This document shows, piece by piece, positions 30,947 through 40,145 of a stretch of DNA of 64,000 nucleotides. Origin of the DNA: Rhodopseudomonas rhenobacensis. GTDB lineage: Bacteria; Pseudomonadota; Alphaproteobacteria; Rhizobiales; Xanthobacteraceae. Each line of letters starts with the position of its first letter. Positions within the stretch are counted from its first letter, which is position 1. Made by a program: the position numbers and the translations under genes. The DNA lies in the NCBI RefSeq assembly GCF_014203125.1, contig NZ_JACHIH010000004.1:222614-286613 (forward strand), read 5' to 3'. Below the pieces are notes generated by a model, which searched no databases, had not been told where the DNA came from, and saw only the letters and a list, made by a program, of their open reading frames with translations.

Positions 30947-31451
30947 GGCAGTTTCCTCCTTGTAGGCTCCTGTTTCGGAGCTGCGGGGAGACTACATTTG
31001 CCGTAGCGGCGCGGTCTGCGCGACTTATGACTAATCCCGATACGCTGTTACCGCTTGTTGTGCGCTGCGACGAAAAACCCCACCGCCTCGGGCGAGGGGC
31101 TCGATCGACAAATCGTCACGTCATTCCGTCGGTAAGGATTTCGGCAGTTACCAGAGGTCGCGCAGGACGCCCCTGCCGGCGTCGGACCGCCGGGCGTCGG
31201 AGACTTCGCCTCTCGACGTCGCCGCCACCGGGGCGCCGCTGCGCCGCTTCAACTCGGCGGACACGCCGGCGAGTGACAACACGGCCGCTCGCAGCGCCGT
31301 GGCGGAACAGCATCATCAGATGTCGCGCTACCGAGATCACGCTTGGCGAGCTGACCGGCGGAACGTCTTCTCGCGAAGCGGCCGGTCGTAGCCGAAAGCC
31401 ATCGCGGATGACGGCTCGCTGACAGAAATCAGCGGTTCATGGCGACGACGA
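30947..31451. other. Intergenic region without supported gene
   Basis: These 505 bases include the promoter side of the cache-domain gene. Several short frames exist on both strands but none has a ribosome site plus family resemblance. I see no repeat family or RNA gene here. Confidence 0.5.
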
Positions 31452-31718
31452 TCAGTGCGCGGCCATCCAGGCCCGTGCCTCGCGCTGCGCCCGCGCGATT
31501 TCGCTTTCCGTCATCAGTTCGGCGACCTCGCGACGGAGCGCGATGGCGTCGACCCGGCCCTTCAGCGCCGCGAGGTTGAACCATTTGTGCGCCGCGATCA
31601 GGTCGAGGCCGACCGAGCGGCCGCAGGCATACAGCAAGCCGAGCTCGAACAGCACGTCGGGATTGCCGCCCGCTTCGACGGGCGTTGCGCCATCCAGATT
31701 GAAATTGCCCTGAAACAT
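31452..31718 (-). CDS. Sel1-repeat-like small protein
   Basis: The 88-residue protein contains one Sel1/TPR-like unit (LFELGLLYACGRSVGLDLIA and HKWFNLAALKGRVDAIALRR) and a helical tail ending EARAWMAAH. Similar short Sel1 proteins are common in Bradyrhizobium. I chose MFQGNFNLDG because the ribosome site GGAGAG lies seven bases upstream; the open frame extends 36 codons further without one. The function is unknown; Sel1 repeats usually mediate protein contacts. Confidence 0.75.
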   Translation of the reverse strand: MFQGNFNLDGATPVEAGGNPDVLFELGLLYACGRSVGLDLIAAHKWFNLAALKGRVDAIALRREVAELMTESEIARAQREARAWMAAH

Positions 31719-32417
31719 CTGTCTCTCCATCTCAGCCGGCCCGGTCTTCCGGTGCGGCGTCCTGTCCAATCGTCCAACCCATCCCCCCGCCGTTTCCCGG
31801 CGCGTTGGGAGGAGCATGCCGATCACATTTGAAGAGCAGTTTAAGTATCGCGATGAATCGAATCTGAACGCGGCATGGTTTCGAATTCGCTGCGATTCAA
31901 GAAACCATTGCGGCGCAGCGCTTTGTGCCGACCGCCCAGGTTTGGTTTACCTTCGGCGTTGCGACATCGATAACCATCGCGGCGATCACGCGAGATCGCG
32001 TCGGACAGCGCTGCGGCAGCCGAGCGGCGCGGCGGCGGACGATCACATTGGCTTAGGGGAGAAAGTGTGTTCAAACGCCGGGCGGCGATCCGCGGCGGAA
32101 CAAAGACGAGGGCGTCGGCGAACACGTCAGGGTCAAATTTCACTGCTGCGGTGACCCGCCGGTGAAACCGCGGACGCAAAGATCCGCACCGCATGAAGAA
32201 ACTGTTTCTTCCGCCGAACCGGTTCTCGACCCGGGACACCCCGGTGATCATCTCGATCCGGCCGTTTGACCTGATGTCTCGCCGACACCCTCTTTCGTCG
32301 ACCAGAGCCGTGGTTGAAGTTCGCTCTCTTCAAGAATGTCATAGCTGAAGCGAACTGGTCCGCCGGCTCGTGTGACGTCGCCGGCGTCAAAGCCGCCGGC
32401 AATTATCTGCGGCGAGG
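31719..32417. other. Long intergenic region
   Basis: These 699 bases contain no gene I can support. Frames of 110-136 codons occur on both strands but are Arg-rich and shadow-like. The stretch could hold a small RNA or decayed coding sequence; I see no distinctive hairpin or repeat. Confidence 0.5.
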
Positions 32418-32525
32418 TTACTTCTTCTTGGCGACCTTCTTGGTCTTCTTCGCGGTCTTCTTCACCGCGCTCTTCGCCGTCTTCTTCACGGTCTTCTTCG
32501 CTGCCTTCTTAGCTTTCTTGGCCAT
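32418..32525 (-). CDS. Histone-H1-like Lys/Ala peptide, 35 residues
   Basis: The product is MAKKAKKAAKKTVKKTAKS followed by more of the same, composed almost wholly of Lys, Ala, Thr and Val. It resembles the C-terminal tail of histone H1 and bacterial H1-like DNA-binding proteins. A strong ribosome site GGAGGG lies four bases before the ATG, which supports translation and decides the start. It probably binds DNA or RNA non-specifically. The gene is isolated in a gene-poor zone. It could be a real minimal nucleoid protein or a decayed fragment of a longer one. Confidence 0.65.
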   Translation of the reverse strand: MAKKAKKAAKKTVKKTAKSAVKKTAKKTKKVAKKK

Positions 32526-33075
32526 GTTGCCCTCCGATAAGTGAGATGGCTTCAACGCTGCGTGCACTCGGGAATCGAAATGCACTACAACCCGAATACA
32601 CCAACACATTAGAAAAAACAGTGTCCCACTTAAGGAAGTGTTGATGGCGCTATGTCGCCGCGCGCGCCTTACGTTGCTTCACATCGCCGTCGCGCGCGCA
32701 CCGAGCGATGCAAATAGTGCGCTAAAAAGCTACGTCGACGAATGTCAAGATTGCAGAAAGCCCTTGTGCCACAGGTATTTTTGTAATTTGCAAGTTGAGC
32801 GAAGTAATAACGGCGCGCTTCGCCGCGAGTTGCGCTGATGCGTTGGAATCGCCGCTTCCGGACTCTGAGTCGGGATGTTTGGCAACGAAAAAATTTTCGG
32901 GTTTTCCACCTTCATGTCGCCAACAGCCTCGCAAAACCGGGCGTTTTCGGCGAATCGGCGAAGGTGATTCGCGATCCGGAGCTGCGCGTCGGCACTCCGC
33001 ATCGCGTCATGGCGACGCGATCGACGCGTCGCCGTCGGTGCAAATCGGCGGCGGCGAGCCGCCGCGCCGCCGCGT
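32526..33075. other. AT-richer intergenic region
   Basis: These 550 bases, noticeably less GC-rich around 32560-32960, contain no supported gene. A short hairpin CACTT-AAGG-AAGTG at 32627-32640 next to an A-rich run (32611-32618) is the only local structure noted; the run would read as T on the minus strand. Confidence 0.5.
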
Positions 33076-34560
33076 TCAGAGGCCGAGCTTGCGCTTCAGG
33101 AGGTCGTTGACGGTCTGCGGATTGGCCTTACCGCCCGACGACTTCATCACCTGGCCGACGAACCAGCCGATCAATGCCGGCTTGGCTTGCGCCTGCGCGA
33201 CCTTGTCGGGGTTGGCGTTGACGATGTCGTCGACCACCTTCTCGATCGCACCGCTGTCGGTGACTTGCTTCATGCCGCGCGCGTCCACGATGGCGCGCGG
33301 GTCGCCGCCCTGCTGCCAGACGATCTCGAACAGTTCCTTGGCGATCTTGCCGGAGATGGTTGCTTCGCCGATCAGATCGACGATCGCGGCCAACTGCGCC
33401 GCCGACACCGGTGAGGCTTCGATCGCCACGCCTTCCTTGTTGAGCCGGCCGAACAATTCGTTGATCACCCAATTGGCGGCGAGCTTGCCATCGCGGAGCG
33501 GATTGGCGAGTTCGCCGAGAACCGCTTCATAAAACTCGGCGCTCTCGCGCTCGCTGACCAGCACGCCAGCGTCGTCGGCCGACAGCCCGAAGTCAGCGAT
33601 GAAGCGCGCCTTCTTGGCGTCCGGCAGTTCCGGCAGTTCCGCCTTCAGCGCGTCGACGAAAGCTTGATCGAACTCCAGCGGCAGCAGATCGGGATCCGGG
33701 AAGTAGCGATAGTCGTGCGCCTCTTCCTTCGATCGCATCGACCGGGTCTCGCCACGGCCGGCGTCGAACAGCCGAGTCTCCTGGTTGATCGTGCCGCCGT
33801 CCTCGAGAATGCCGATCTGGCGCCGGGCTTCGTAGTCGACCGCCTGGCCAACGAAGCGGATCGAATTGACGTTCTTGATTTCGCAGCGGGTGCCGAGCGG
33901 GCCGCCGGGCTTGCGCACCGAGACGTTGACGTCGGCGCGCAGGCTGCCCTTCTCCATGTCGCCGTCGCAGGTGCCGAGATAGCGCAGGATGGTGCGCAGC
34001 TTGCTGACGTAGGCCTTGGCCTGTTCGGCCGAGCGGATGTCCGGCTTGGAGACGATCTCCATCAGCGCCACGCCGGAGCGGTTGAGATCGACCAGCGACA
34101 TCGTCGGGTTCTGGTCGTGCAGCAACTTGCCGGCGTCCTGTTCCAGATGCAGCCGCTCGATGCCGACGCTGACGCCCTCACCGTCTTCCACGTCGACTTG
34201 GATCACGCCCTCGCCCACGATCGGCGACTTGTACTGGCTGATCTGATAGCCCTGCGGCAGATCGGGATAGAAATAGTTCTTGCGGTCGAAGGTCGAGCGC
34301 AGGTTGATCTGCGCGTTGAGGCCGAGCCCGGTCCGTACCGCCTGCTTGACGCATTCCTCGTTGATCACCGGCAACATCCCCGGCATCGCCGCGTCGACCA
34401 GCGAGACATGGGCGTTGGGGTCGCCGCCGAATTCGGTCGCGGCGGCGGAGAACAACTTCGACTTCGAACTGACCTGGGCGTGGACCTCCAGCCCGATCAC
34501 GATCTCCCAGTCGCCGGTGGCGCCCTTGATCAGCTTCGATGGTTTGACAGGTGCGTTCAT
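33076..34560 (-). CDS. gatB: Asp/Glu-tRNA amidotransferase subunit B
   Basis: GatB is the kinase subunit that activates mischarged Glu-tRNA(Gln) or Asp-tRNA(Asn) for amidation, working with GatA and GatC. The 494-residue protein has [20 protein letters not shown] at the start and [21 protein letters not shown] and [13 protein letters not shown] in the catalytic cradle. A YqeY-like C-terminal tail ends [10 protein letters not shown]. The length is normal. It is followed upstream by a toxin-antitoxin pair and is far from gatA (38197) and gatC (40665), although all are on the same strand. Confidence 0.97.
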   Translation of the reverse strand: MNAPVKPSKLIKGATGDWEIVIGLEVHAQVSSKSKLFSAAATEFGGDPNAHVSLVDAAMPGMLPVINEECVKQAVRTGLGLNAQINLRSTFDRKNYFYPDLPQGYQISQYKSPIVGEGVIQVDVEDGEGVSVGIERLHLEQDAGKLLHDQNPTMSLVDLNRSGVALMEIVSKPDIRSAEQAKAYVSKLRTILRYLGTCDGDMEKGSLRADVNVSVRKPGGPLGTRCEIKNVNSIRFVGQAVDYEARRQIGILEDGGTINQETRLFDAGRGETRSMRSKEEAHDYRYFPDPDLLPLEFDQAFVDALKAELPELPDAKKARFIADFGLSADDAGVLVSERESAEFYEAVLGELANPLRDGKLAANWVINELFGRLNKEGVAIEASPVSAAQLAAIVDLIGEATISGKIAKELFEIVWQQGGDPRAIVDARGMKQVTDSGAIEKVVDDIVNANPDKVAQAQAKPALIGWFVGQVMKSSGGKANPQTVNDLLKRKLGL

Positions 34561-34584
34561 GGCGAGCCTTTCCCGATAGTACTC

Positions 34585-35001
34585 TCAACAAGCCAATGCC
34601 TGAATATGCCCTTCACGCGCATATGCCAATAAGATCCGGTCCCGCGTCACCAAGCGGTAGCCGTACTCACGCGCCGTCGCCGCGAAAATCCGGTCGGCGG
34701 GATCACGCGGCGGGCTTCCTGGCAGAAACGACGACGAGATCAAGATGTCAGGAGACAGCCCTGCCAAGGTGATCCCGGGAGCTTGCAACAGTCGACCGAA
34801 CCAACGTTGCGGGCTGACCAGCAAGTTCATGCGGCCGCGCGACACCAGCAAGCCGAGTTCCCAGCCCGTAATCGGTGAAATATACACGGGTTCATTGCAA
34901 GCAATCGCGCGGTCCATGACCTCGGCGGCCTCGGCGGCGATGGGTTGATCCTCGGCGATCCATATCGCCGCGCATGTATCAAGCAGAAGTGGGGAGTTCA
35001 C
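34585..35001 (-). CDS. PIN-domain toxin (VapC-like)
   Basis: A 138-residue PIN-domain protein, probably a ribonuclease toxin. Conserved acidic residues fit: Asp8 in LLLDTCAAIW, Glu48 in ITGWELG, Asp100/Asp103 in PPRDPADRIFAATA and Asp121 in LVTRDRI. The start overlaps the end of the upstream antitoxin gene by 23 bases, so the two are translationally coupled. The 24-base gap to gatB shows the module sits directly behind the gatB promoter side. It is closest to PIN toxins paired with Phd-type antitoxins, as judged by motif spacing. Confidence 0.88.
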   Translation of the reverse strand: MNSPLLLDTCAAIWIAEDQPIAAEAAEVMDRAIACNEPVYISPITGWELGLLVSRGRMNLLVSPQRWFGRLLQAPGITLAGLSPDILISSSFLPGSPPRDPADRIFAATAREYGYRLVTRDRILLAYAREGHIQALAC

Positions 35002-35374
35002 GTTCGATCCGATCTGCCCATTCTGGATCGGCCGGCTCGGTCAGATCCACCCCTGGTGCAAATGTGACTGTTCCTTTCATCCATCCGAATAATGGATGGC
35101 GACCGGACGGCACCGCCGCGCGGTTGCCCGCCTCTTGACGCCGAAACACCAGTTTGCCCGCCGCCATATCCACTTGCTCGCTGCGGAAACCCGCATCAAG
35201 CCAGGCCTTCGTCATGACATTGTTGGTTGGTGAATTGCTCCACCATGCCCGGTGACGCTGCGCGACCGGCGGCAATTTGAAGCCAAGCACGCGCTCGACT
35301 TGCGCGAAGCTCATGCGAACTTCGAGCGTCGCTTGCTTCCGCAAAAACTCCGTCAAAGGCTCATACTTACCCAC
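34979..35374 (-). CDS. Probable antitoxin: DUF7662-like domain plus toxin-binding tail
   Basis: A 131-residue partner of the PIN toxin. Residues 1-75 (MGKYEPLTEFL, FAQVERVLGFKLPPVAQRHR, AWWSN) resemble a domain I recall as DUF7662, unlike the usual RHH, AbrB or Phd folds. Residues 92-131 (PLFGWMKGTVTFAPGVDLTE) resemble the C-terminal neutralising tail of Phd/VapB antitoxins (FGxxKG with acidic residues). The start is GTG, with a strong AGGAGGGG ribosome site upstream, and a perfect palindrome sits 18 bases further. Its antitoxin role is inferred from position, overlap and tail. Confidence 0.72.
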   Translation of the reverse strand: MGKYEPLTEFLRKQATLEVRMSFAQVERVLGFKLPPVAQRHRAWWSNSPTNNVMTKAWLDAGFRSEQVDMAAGKLVFRRQEAGNRAAVPSGRHPLFGWMKGTVTFAPGVDLTEPADPEWADRIERELPTSA

Positions 35375-35391
35375 CGCCCCTCCTAACGATT

Positions 35392-35412
35392 AATAGTTAC
35401 ACAGTAACTATT
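35392..35412. promoter_or_regulatory. Palindromic operator of the antitoxin/PIN module
   Basis: AATAGTTAC (35392-35400), a 3-base spacer and GTAACTATT (35404-35412) form a perfect inverted repeat. It lies 18 bases upstream of the antitoxin start codon in the promoter position, in unusually AT-rich DNA. Autoregulation by the antitoxin-toxin complex is the likely use. Confidence 0.75.
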
Positions 35413-35457
35413 TTCGCAGCTCTGTTCAAGCTCGGCGTGGACGTTGGGTGTTATCGC

Positions 35458-36840
35458 TCACAGGCTCGCGGCGAAGGCCCGGAAGGTCGGGCTGGCGCGC
35501 AGCACGTCGCGACCGGCGGCGATCACGTCGTCGACCTGCTGCGGCGGCAGCTGAAACCGCGTCGGCACCGCTTCGAGCTGGGTGGCGCGCGCCGCATCGA
35601 GCTGATCGAAGCCGAGCCGGCCGATGAAGAACTTTACGTCCTTGCAATTCCAGCCCGGCCGCACGCCGTAGCGTTGGCGCTCCGCCGCCGACAGCCCGCA
35701 GCGCCAGCGCACCAGCGAAGCCTGCCAATCCGACATAGTGCGGTCGAACGCCGAATAGCTGGCGCCGACGCTGGCGTCCATCGTGGTGTTGACCGCGGCC
35801 TTGATCAGTTCGACCCCGCTCGGGCCCTCGACGTTCTGCACCCAGTCGCCGGCGATGCCGGCTTTGGCATCGACCACCAGGAACATGCCGCGCCGCAGCC
35901 TGACCGCCTGTTGCGGGGTCAGCGGCCCGTAGGGCGTCGTCGACGACTGCCGCTCGATGGTGAAGCCGGAGATGCCGTAATTGTCCACCAGCCCGCCGTC
36001 GAGCAACTTGATGAACGGCACCTGGCCCTCGCGATAGCGCACGATCGCCTTGGCGAACGAGCCGAGCATCGGCGCCGCGTCGCGATCGGCGGCGGCGCGC
36101 AGGATCCACGGCGGCAGCGGATCGTTGCAGGTGCCGGGAAACGCCTGCACCACGGCGGGCGCGAAGGCGATCGGCACCGCGGCCGAGGCCGCCACCGCGC
36201 TCGATATCGGATAGCGCGACAGGTCGCTGCAGATCGCGGTGAATGCCACCGAGCCGAACACGAACGGCACCCGATTGTAGATGTCCGATGCGTTGATCCA
36301 GATCTGCGGGCGGGACTCGCGGAACCGGGCGAAGGTGGCGCCGTCAAACAGGTTGGCGTCGAGCCATTTGGTGAAGCCGAGCGAATCGTTGACGCCGCCG
36401 GAGAAGGCGCGGCCGATGGTGTCGAGCGTCAGCGAGGTTTGCAGCCCCTCCTCGGCGTTGCGCAACAGGAAGCGCTCGCGGAAATCGTCCAGCGCGGCGC
36501 GCTTCTTCAGGCCGAAATAAGCCGCCGTGACCGAGCCGCCGGACACTCCGGAAACGAAATCGATTCGATCCAACATCGAGCCGCTGGCGCCGCGCACCGG
36601 ACTGCGGTCCATCTCCTGCAACACGCCGAACGAAAACGCTGCGGCGCGGGTACCGCCGCCGGAGAACGACAGCCCCACCACGACATCGTCGCTCTCTTTG
36701 CCGGCCTCGAACGAGACCGGCGTATTCTCCGCAGCGCCGGCGCCGAGCGGCACGTTCACCGGAAGATTGTGCACCGACGCGCAGCCGGCGAGCGCCGCGC
36801 AGGTCGCCGTCAGTATGAAAACGGAACGCAGCCAATTCAT
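35458..36840 (-). CDS. Patatin-like phospholipase, lipoprotein
   Basis: The 460-residue protein has a lipoprotein signal ending LAGC (Cys20) and a complete patatin domain. The oxyanion loop is SGGGTRAAAFS at residues 60-70, nucleophile Ser100 in GVSGGS, and catalytic Asp281 in DGGLVDNYGI. It should hydrolyse acyl esters of phospholipids in the envelope. The C-terminal region (QLPPQQVDDVIAAGRDVL) is typical of the bacterial lipoprotein subgroup. It is a single gene between the PIN module and a histidine kinase. Confidence 0.9.
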   Translation of the reverse strand: MNWLRSVFILTATCAALAGCASVHNLPVNVPLGAGAAENTPVSFEAGKESDDVVVGLSFSGGGTRAAAFSFGVLQEMDRSPVRGASGSMLDRIDFVSGVSGGSVTAAYFGLKKRAALDDFRERFLLRNAEEGLQTSLTLDTIGRAFSGGVNDSLGFTKWLDANLFDGATFARFRESRPQIWINASDIYNRVPFVFGSVAFTAICSDLSRYPISSAVAASAAVPIAFAPAVVQAFPGTCNDPLPPWILRAAADRDAAPMLGSFAKAIVRYREGQVPFIKLLDGGLVDNYGISGFTIERQSSTTPYGPLTPQQAVRLRRGMFLVVDAKAGIAGDWVQNVEGPSGVELIKAAVNTTMDASVGASYSAFDRTMSDWQASLVRWRCGLSAAERQRYGVRPGWNCKDVKFFIGRLGFDQLDAARATQLEAVPTRFQLPPQQVDDVIAAGRDVLRASPTFRAFAASL

Positions 36841-37025
36841 CGAGGATCCAACGCTCGCGCGTTCCTATCCGGGCGTGGCTTCAGGCGAAGCGCCGCATGT
36901 GGGTTCGGCCGCGCTGCAGCCTAGCGAAGCCAGGACTGTGCGGGCGAAAGGTTCAGTTCACCTTAATGAAGCGTTGTGCCGCGCTGATCGGCGCCCGCAA
37001 CAAGGCCTGAGCAAGGCCGAGCCGC

Positions 37026-38123
37026 TCAATTCGGCGCCGGCGCGGCGCCGAGGTCGAAGCCGAAGGTGAAGAACGTGCCCTGGCCGCGGATGCTTTCGGC
37101 GCGGAAGCTGACGTTCTTGGCGTTCTCCTTCAGCGTCTGCAGGATCAGCGCGCCGAGCTTGCGCGGCGACGGCCACGCGACGTTGTCGCCGAGCCCGACG
37201 CCGTCATCGGCGACGATGACGGTGACGCGTCCTGCTTCCAACGTACAGATCAGCTTGATCTTGCCGCCGCTGCGGCCGACGAAGGCGTATTTCAGCGCGT
37301 TGGTCAGCATCTCGTTGACCAGCAAGCCGGCCGGCATCGCGATGTTGATCGACAGCGGGCAATAGCCGGCCTGCACGTTGATCTCGATCCCGGGCATGGC
37401 GTTGGCCTGCATCACCGCGTCGGCGATATCGGACAGATACTGGCCGAGATCGATGTCGCCGACGGCATTTTCCGCCGACAGGATGCGGTACAGCACAGTC
37501 AGAGAATCGATCCGGCTCGCCAGCCGCGCCAGCGCCACCGATTCGCCTTCCGCGGCCGAGCGGGCTTCGAGCCGCACCAGCGCGGTGATCAGCTGCAGAT
37601 TGTTCTTCACCCGGTGCTGCAATTCGCGCATCAGCATGTCGCGATCGCGGATCTGGTTTTCGAATTGCTCGATCTGCGCCCGCTCGCGGCCGGCGACGTC
37701 GACCAAAGCGGCGATGCGGAAATTCTCCACGCCGTCGTCGCTCTCGATCACCGAGGCGTAGGCCTGCACGATCACCAAACGTTCGGCCGGCGTGACCGGG
37801 CGAAACACGCCGATGAAATCCTCGCTGTCGCGAATCGCCTGGCCCAGCGTCCGGTTCGGATTGTCCTCGTCGCGGAAGCCGTCGAGAAACGCCCAGACTT
37901 GCCCCTCGACCTCGGCATGCGGCAGCGACAACAGCTGCTCGAACGCCCGGTTGGCGTAAACCATGCGCTGCTCGTCGCCGGAGCCGCGCGACACCGCGAC
38001 CGCCACAGGGGCCGCGTCCAGCAGATGTTTGTATTTGTCGTTCTCGATCGCCGAGACGAGCTTCGACGACCCCAGGATCTGATCGACCTGTTCGGAAGCT
38101 GGCAGTCCTTCGTCAGCGCTCAT
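37026..38123 (-). CDS. PAS-domain sensor histidine kinase, HWE/HisKA_2 type
   Basis: A 365-residue soluble kinase with an N-terminal PAS domain (about residues 30-145, VYANRAFEQLLSLPHAEVEG). The HisKA_2 helix has phospho-acceptor His170 in RELQHRVKNNLQLITALV, and the ATPase domain has LLVNEMLTNALKYAFVG and VADDGVGLG. Such kinases in this order often feed general-stress or light responses through single-domain regulators. No response regulator gene is adjacent. It overlaps neither neighbour; gatA lies 73 bases upstream. Confidence 0.88.
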   Translation of the reverse strand: MSADEGLPASEQVDQILGSSKLVSAIENDKYKHLLDAAPVAVAVSRGSGDEQRMVYANRAFEQLLSLPHAEVEGQVWAFLDGFRDEDNPNRTLGQAIRDSEDFIGVFRPVTPAERLVIVQAYASVIESDDGVENFRIAALVDVAGRERAQIEQFENQIRDRDMLMRELQHRVKNNLQLITALVRLEARSAAEGESVALARLASRIDSLTVLYRILSAENAVGDIDLGQYLSDIADAVMQANAMPGIEINVQAGYCPLSINIAMPAGLLVNEMLTNALKYAFVGRSGGKIKLICTLEAGRVTVIVADDGVGLGDNVAWPSPRKLGALILQTLKENAKNVSFRAESIRGQGTFFTFGFDLGAAPAPN

Positions 38124-38196
38124 CCGCGGCCCATTCTCATCGAGAAAGCATGACCAACCATATTGTCAAAAGCAACGCAAGAACCATGCCCGGGGG

Positions 38197-39675
38197 TCAA
38201 ATCCACCATTTTGCCGCGGTGAAACGGCCCGCCGCCTGCTCGATCACCTCGCCGAGGGAAAACAGCGTTTCCTCGTCGAATGGCCGTCCAATCAACTGCA
38301 GCCCAAGCGGCAGGCCCTGCGCATCCTTGCCGGCGGGAACCGCAATGCCGGGCAGCCCGGCCATATTCACCGTCACCGTGAAGATGTCGTTGAGGTACAT
38401 TTCTACCGGATCGGCACCACCCTTTTCGCCGATGCCGAACGCCGCCGACGGCGTCGCCGGGGTCAGGATCGCCGAGACGCCCTGCGCGAAACAATCTTCG
38501 AAATCGCGCTTGATCAGCGTGCGCACCTTCTGCGCGCGAAGATAGTAGGCGTCGTAATAGCCGGCCGACAGCACATAGGTGCCGATCATGATGCGACGGC
38601 GGACCTCGGCGCCGAAGCCCTGCGCCCGGGTGTTCTCATACATCTCGGTGATGTTGCGACCGTTGACCCGGGCGCCGTAGCGCACGCCGTCATAGCGCGC
38701 GAGATTCGACGAGGCTTCCGCGGGGGCTACGATATAATAGGCCGGCAGCGCGTATTTGGTGTGCGGCAGCGACACTTCGACCAGTTCCGCGCCGGCGGCT
38801 TTCAGCCAGTCCGCGCCCTGCTTCCACAGCGCCTCGATCTCCGCCGGCATGCCGTCGATGCGGTACTCCTTCGGAATGCCGATCTTCATGCCCTTGACCG
38901 AGCGGCCAACGGCGCTCTCGTAGTCCGGCACCGCGCGGTCCACCGACGTGGTGTCCTTCGGATCGTGGCCGGCCATCGAGCGCAACAGGATCGCGCTGTC
39001 GCGCACGGTGCGGGCGATCGGGCCGGCCTGGTCGAGCGAGGACGCGAACGCGACGATGCCCCAGCGCGAGCAGCGGCCATAGGTCGGCTTGATGCCGACG
39101 GTGCCGGTGAACGCCGCGGGCTGCCGGATCGAGCCGCCGGTGTCGGTCGCGGTGGCGCCAAGGCAAAGGCCGGCGGCGACCGCCGAGGCCGAACCGCCCG
39201 ACGAGCCGCCGGGCACCAGCTTGGTATCCGAGCCGTCGCGCCGCCACGGATTGACCACCGGGCCGAAGCACGAGGTCTCGTTCGAGGAGCCCATCGCGAA
39301 TTCGTCGTTGTTCAACTTGCCGAGCAGCACCGCGCCGTCGCGCCACAGCTGCGAGGTCACCGTCGACTCGTACGGCGGCGTGAAGCCGTCGAGGATTTTT
39401 GAACACGCGGTGGTTCGCACGCCCTTGGTCGCGAACAGATCCTTGATGCCGAGCGGCAGGCCTTCCAGCGGCCCCGCCTCGCCTTTGGCGATCCGATCGT
39501 CGGCCGCCTTCGCCATGTTGCGCGCCTGCTCGGGCGTTTCCAGCACATAGGCGTTCAGCACCCGCGCGGCTTCGATCGCCGCGAGATGGGCGTCGGTCAA
39601 TTGCAGCGAGCTGAAGGATTTGGCCACGAGCCCGTCACGGGCCTCGGCGAGCGTCAGCGATGTCAGGTCGGTCAT
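38197..39675 (-). CDS. gatA: Asp/Glu-tRNA amidotransferase subunit A
   Basis: GatA is the amidase subunit that releases ammonia from glutamine for tRNA-dependent amidation. The 492-residue protein has the Ser-cisSer-Lys triad: Lys78 in [12 protein letters not shown], Ser158 in [16 protein letters not shown] and Ser182 in [13 protein letters not shown] placed the start at [15 protein letters not shown]; 26 upstream codons are open but not family-like. It is separated from gatC by a small gene and the BrnTA module on the other strand. Confidence 0.97.
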   Translation of the reverse strand: MTDLTSLTLAEARDGLVAKSFSSLQLTDAHLAAIEAARVLNAYVLETPEQARNMAKAADDRIAKGEAGPLEGLPLGIKDLFATKGVRTTACSKILDGFTPPYESTVTSQLWRDGAVLLGKLNNDEFAMGSSNETSCFGPVVNPWRRDGSDTKLVPGGSSGGSASAVAAGLCLGATATDTGGSIRQPAAFTGTVGIKPTYGRCSRWGIVAFASSLDQAGPIARTVRDSAILLRSMAGHDPKDTTSVDRAVPDYESAVGRSVKGMKIGIPKEYRIDGMPAEIEALWKQGADWLKAAGAELVEVSLPHTKYALPAYYIVAPAEASSNLARYDGVRYGARVNGRNITEMYENTRAQGFGAEVRRRIMIGTYVLSAGYYDAYYLRAQKVRTLIKRDFEDCFAQGVSAILTPATPSAAFGIGEKGGADPVEMYLNDIFTVTVNMAGLPGIAVPAGKDAQGLPLGLQLIGRPFDEETLFSLGEVIEQAAGRFTAAKWWI

Positions 39676-39806
39676 TGCAAGGATACAACCTAGGTGATTG
39701 ATTTCATTGGAACGAGACCCGCGAGCGCGGTGAACCAACCGGGTATCGGCCAAGCCGGCTGGCTAGCACAGCGCCCGTCGAAAATGAAGCAATTGTGCCG
39801 GCGATG

Positions 39807-39857
39807 TTTCTGTAGTGACATATGTGTTGACCGCACCGATTTCTGTAACTACATATA
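39807..39857 (+). promoter_or_regulatory. Phased direct repeats upstream of brnT
   Basis: TTTCTGTAGTGACATATG (39807-39824) and TTTCTGTAACTACATATA (39840-39857) match at 14 of 18 positions and begin exactly 33 bases apart, about three helical turns. They lie immediately upstream of the brnT start at 39864 in AT-rich DNA. They are likely operator sites for BrnA, or for the BrnT-BrnA complex, controlling their own promoter. Confidence 0.6.
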
Positions 39858-39863
39858 TAGACG

Positions 39864-40145
39864 ATGGCGATCACCTTCGATCCGGCCAAACGCAAGATCA
39901 CCCTGAAGGAACGCGGCATCGACTTCGCCACCGATGCGGCCAAGGTGTTCGCCGGCAAGACCGCAACCTTCACCAGTGATCAGATCGGCCACGGCGAGAC
40001 CCGCGAAATCACCGTCGGATGGCTCGATCGCCGCATGGTGATGATGGTCTGGACCCAACGCGGCGAAAACCGCCACGTCATTTCGATGAGGTACTGTCAT
40101 GCCCGAGAGGAAAAAAAGCTCCTCGATCATTTCAGGCAAACGTAG
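39864..40145 (+). CDS. brnT: BrnT family ribonuclease toxin
   Basis: The 93-residue toxin has the BrnT layout: FDPAKRKITLKERGIDFATD at the start, then ETREITVGWLDRRMVMMVWT and the C-terminal RHVISMRYCHAREEKKLL, which carries the catalytic-type basic residues. BrnT cleaves RNA and slows growth. It starts with no leader beyond the repeats at 39807-39857 and overlaps brnA by 47 bases, so toxin is made first and antitoxin by coupling, the normal brnTA order. It lies opposite in direction to gatA and gatC. Confidence 0.92.
   Translation: MAITFDPAKRKITLKERGIDFATDAAKVFAGKTATFTSDQIGHGETREITVGWLDRRMVMMVWTQRGENRHVISMRYCHAREEKKLLDHFRQT

Noticed and set aside
31841..32251. Minus-strand frame of 136 codons in the gene-poor zone
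   Set aside because: Arg-rich composition, no ribosome site, and no domain; probably chance.
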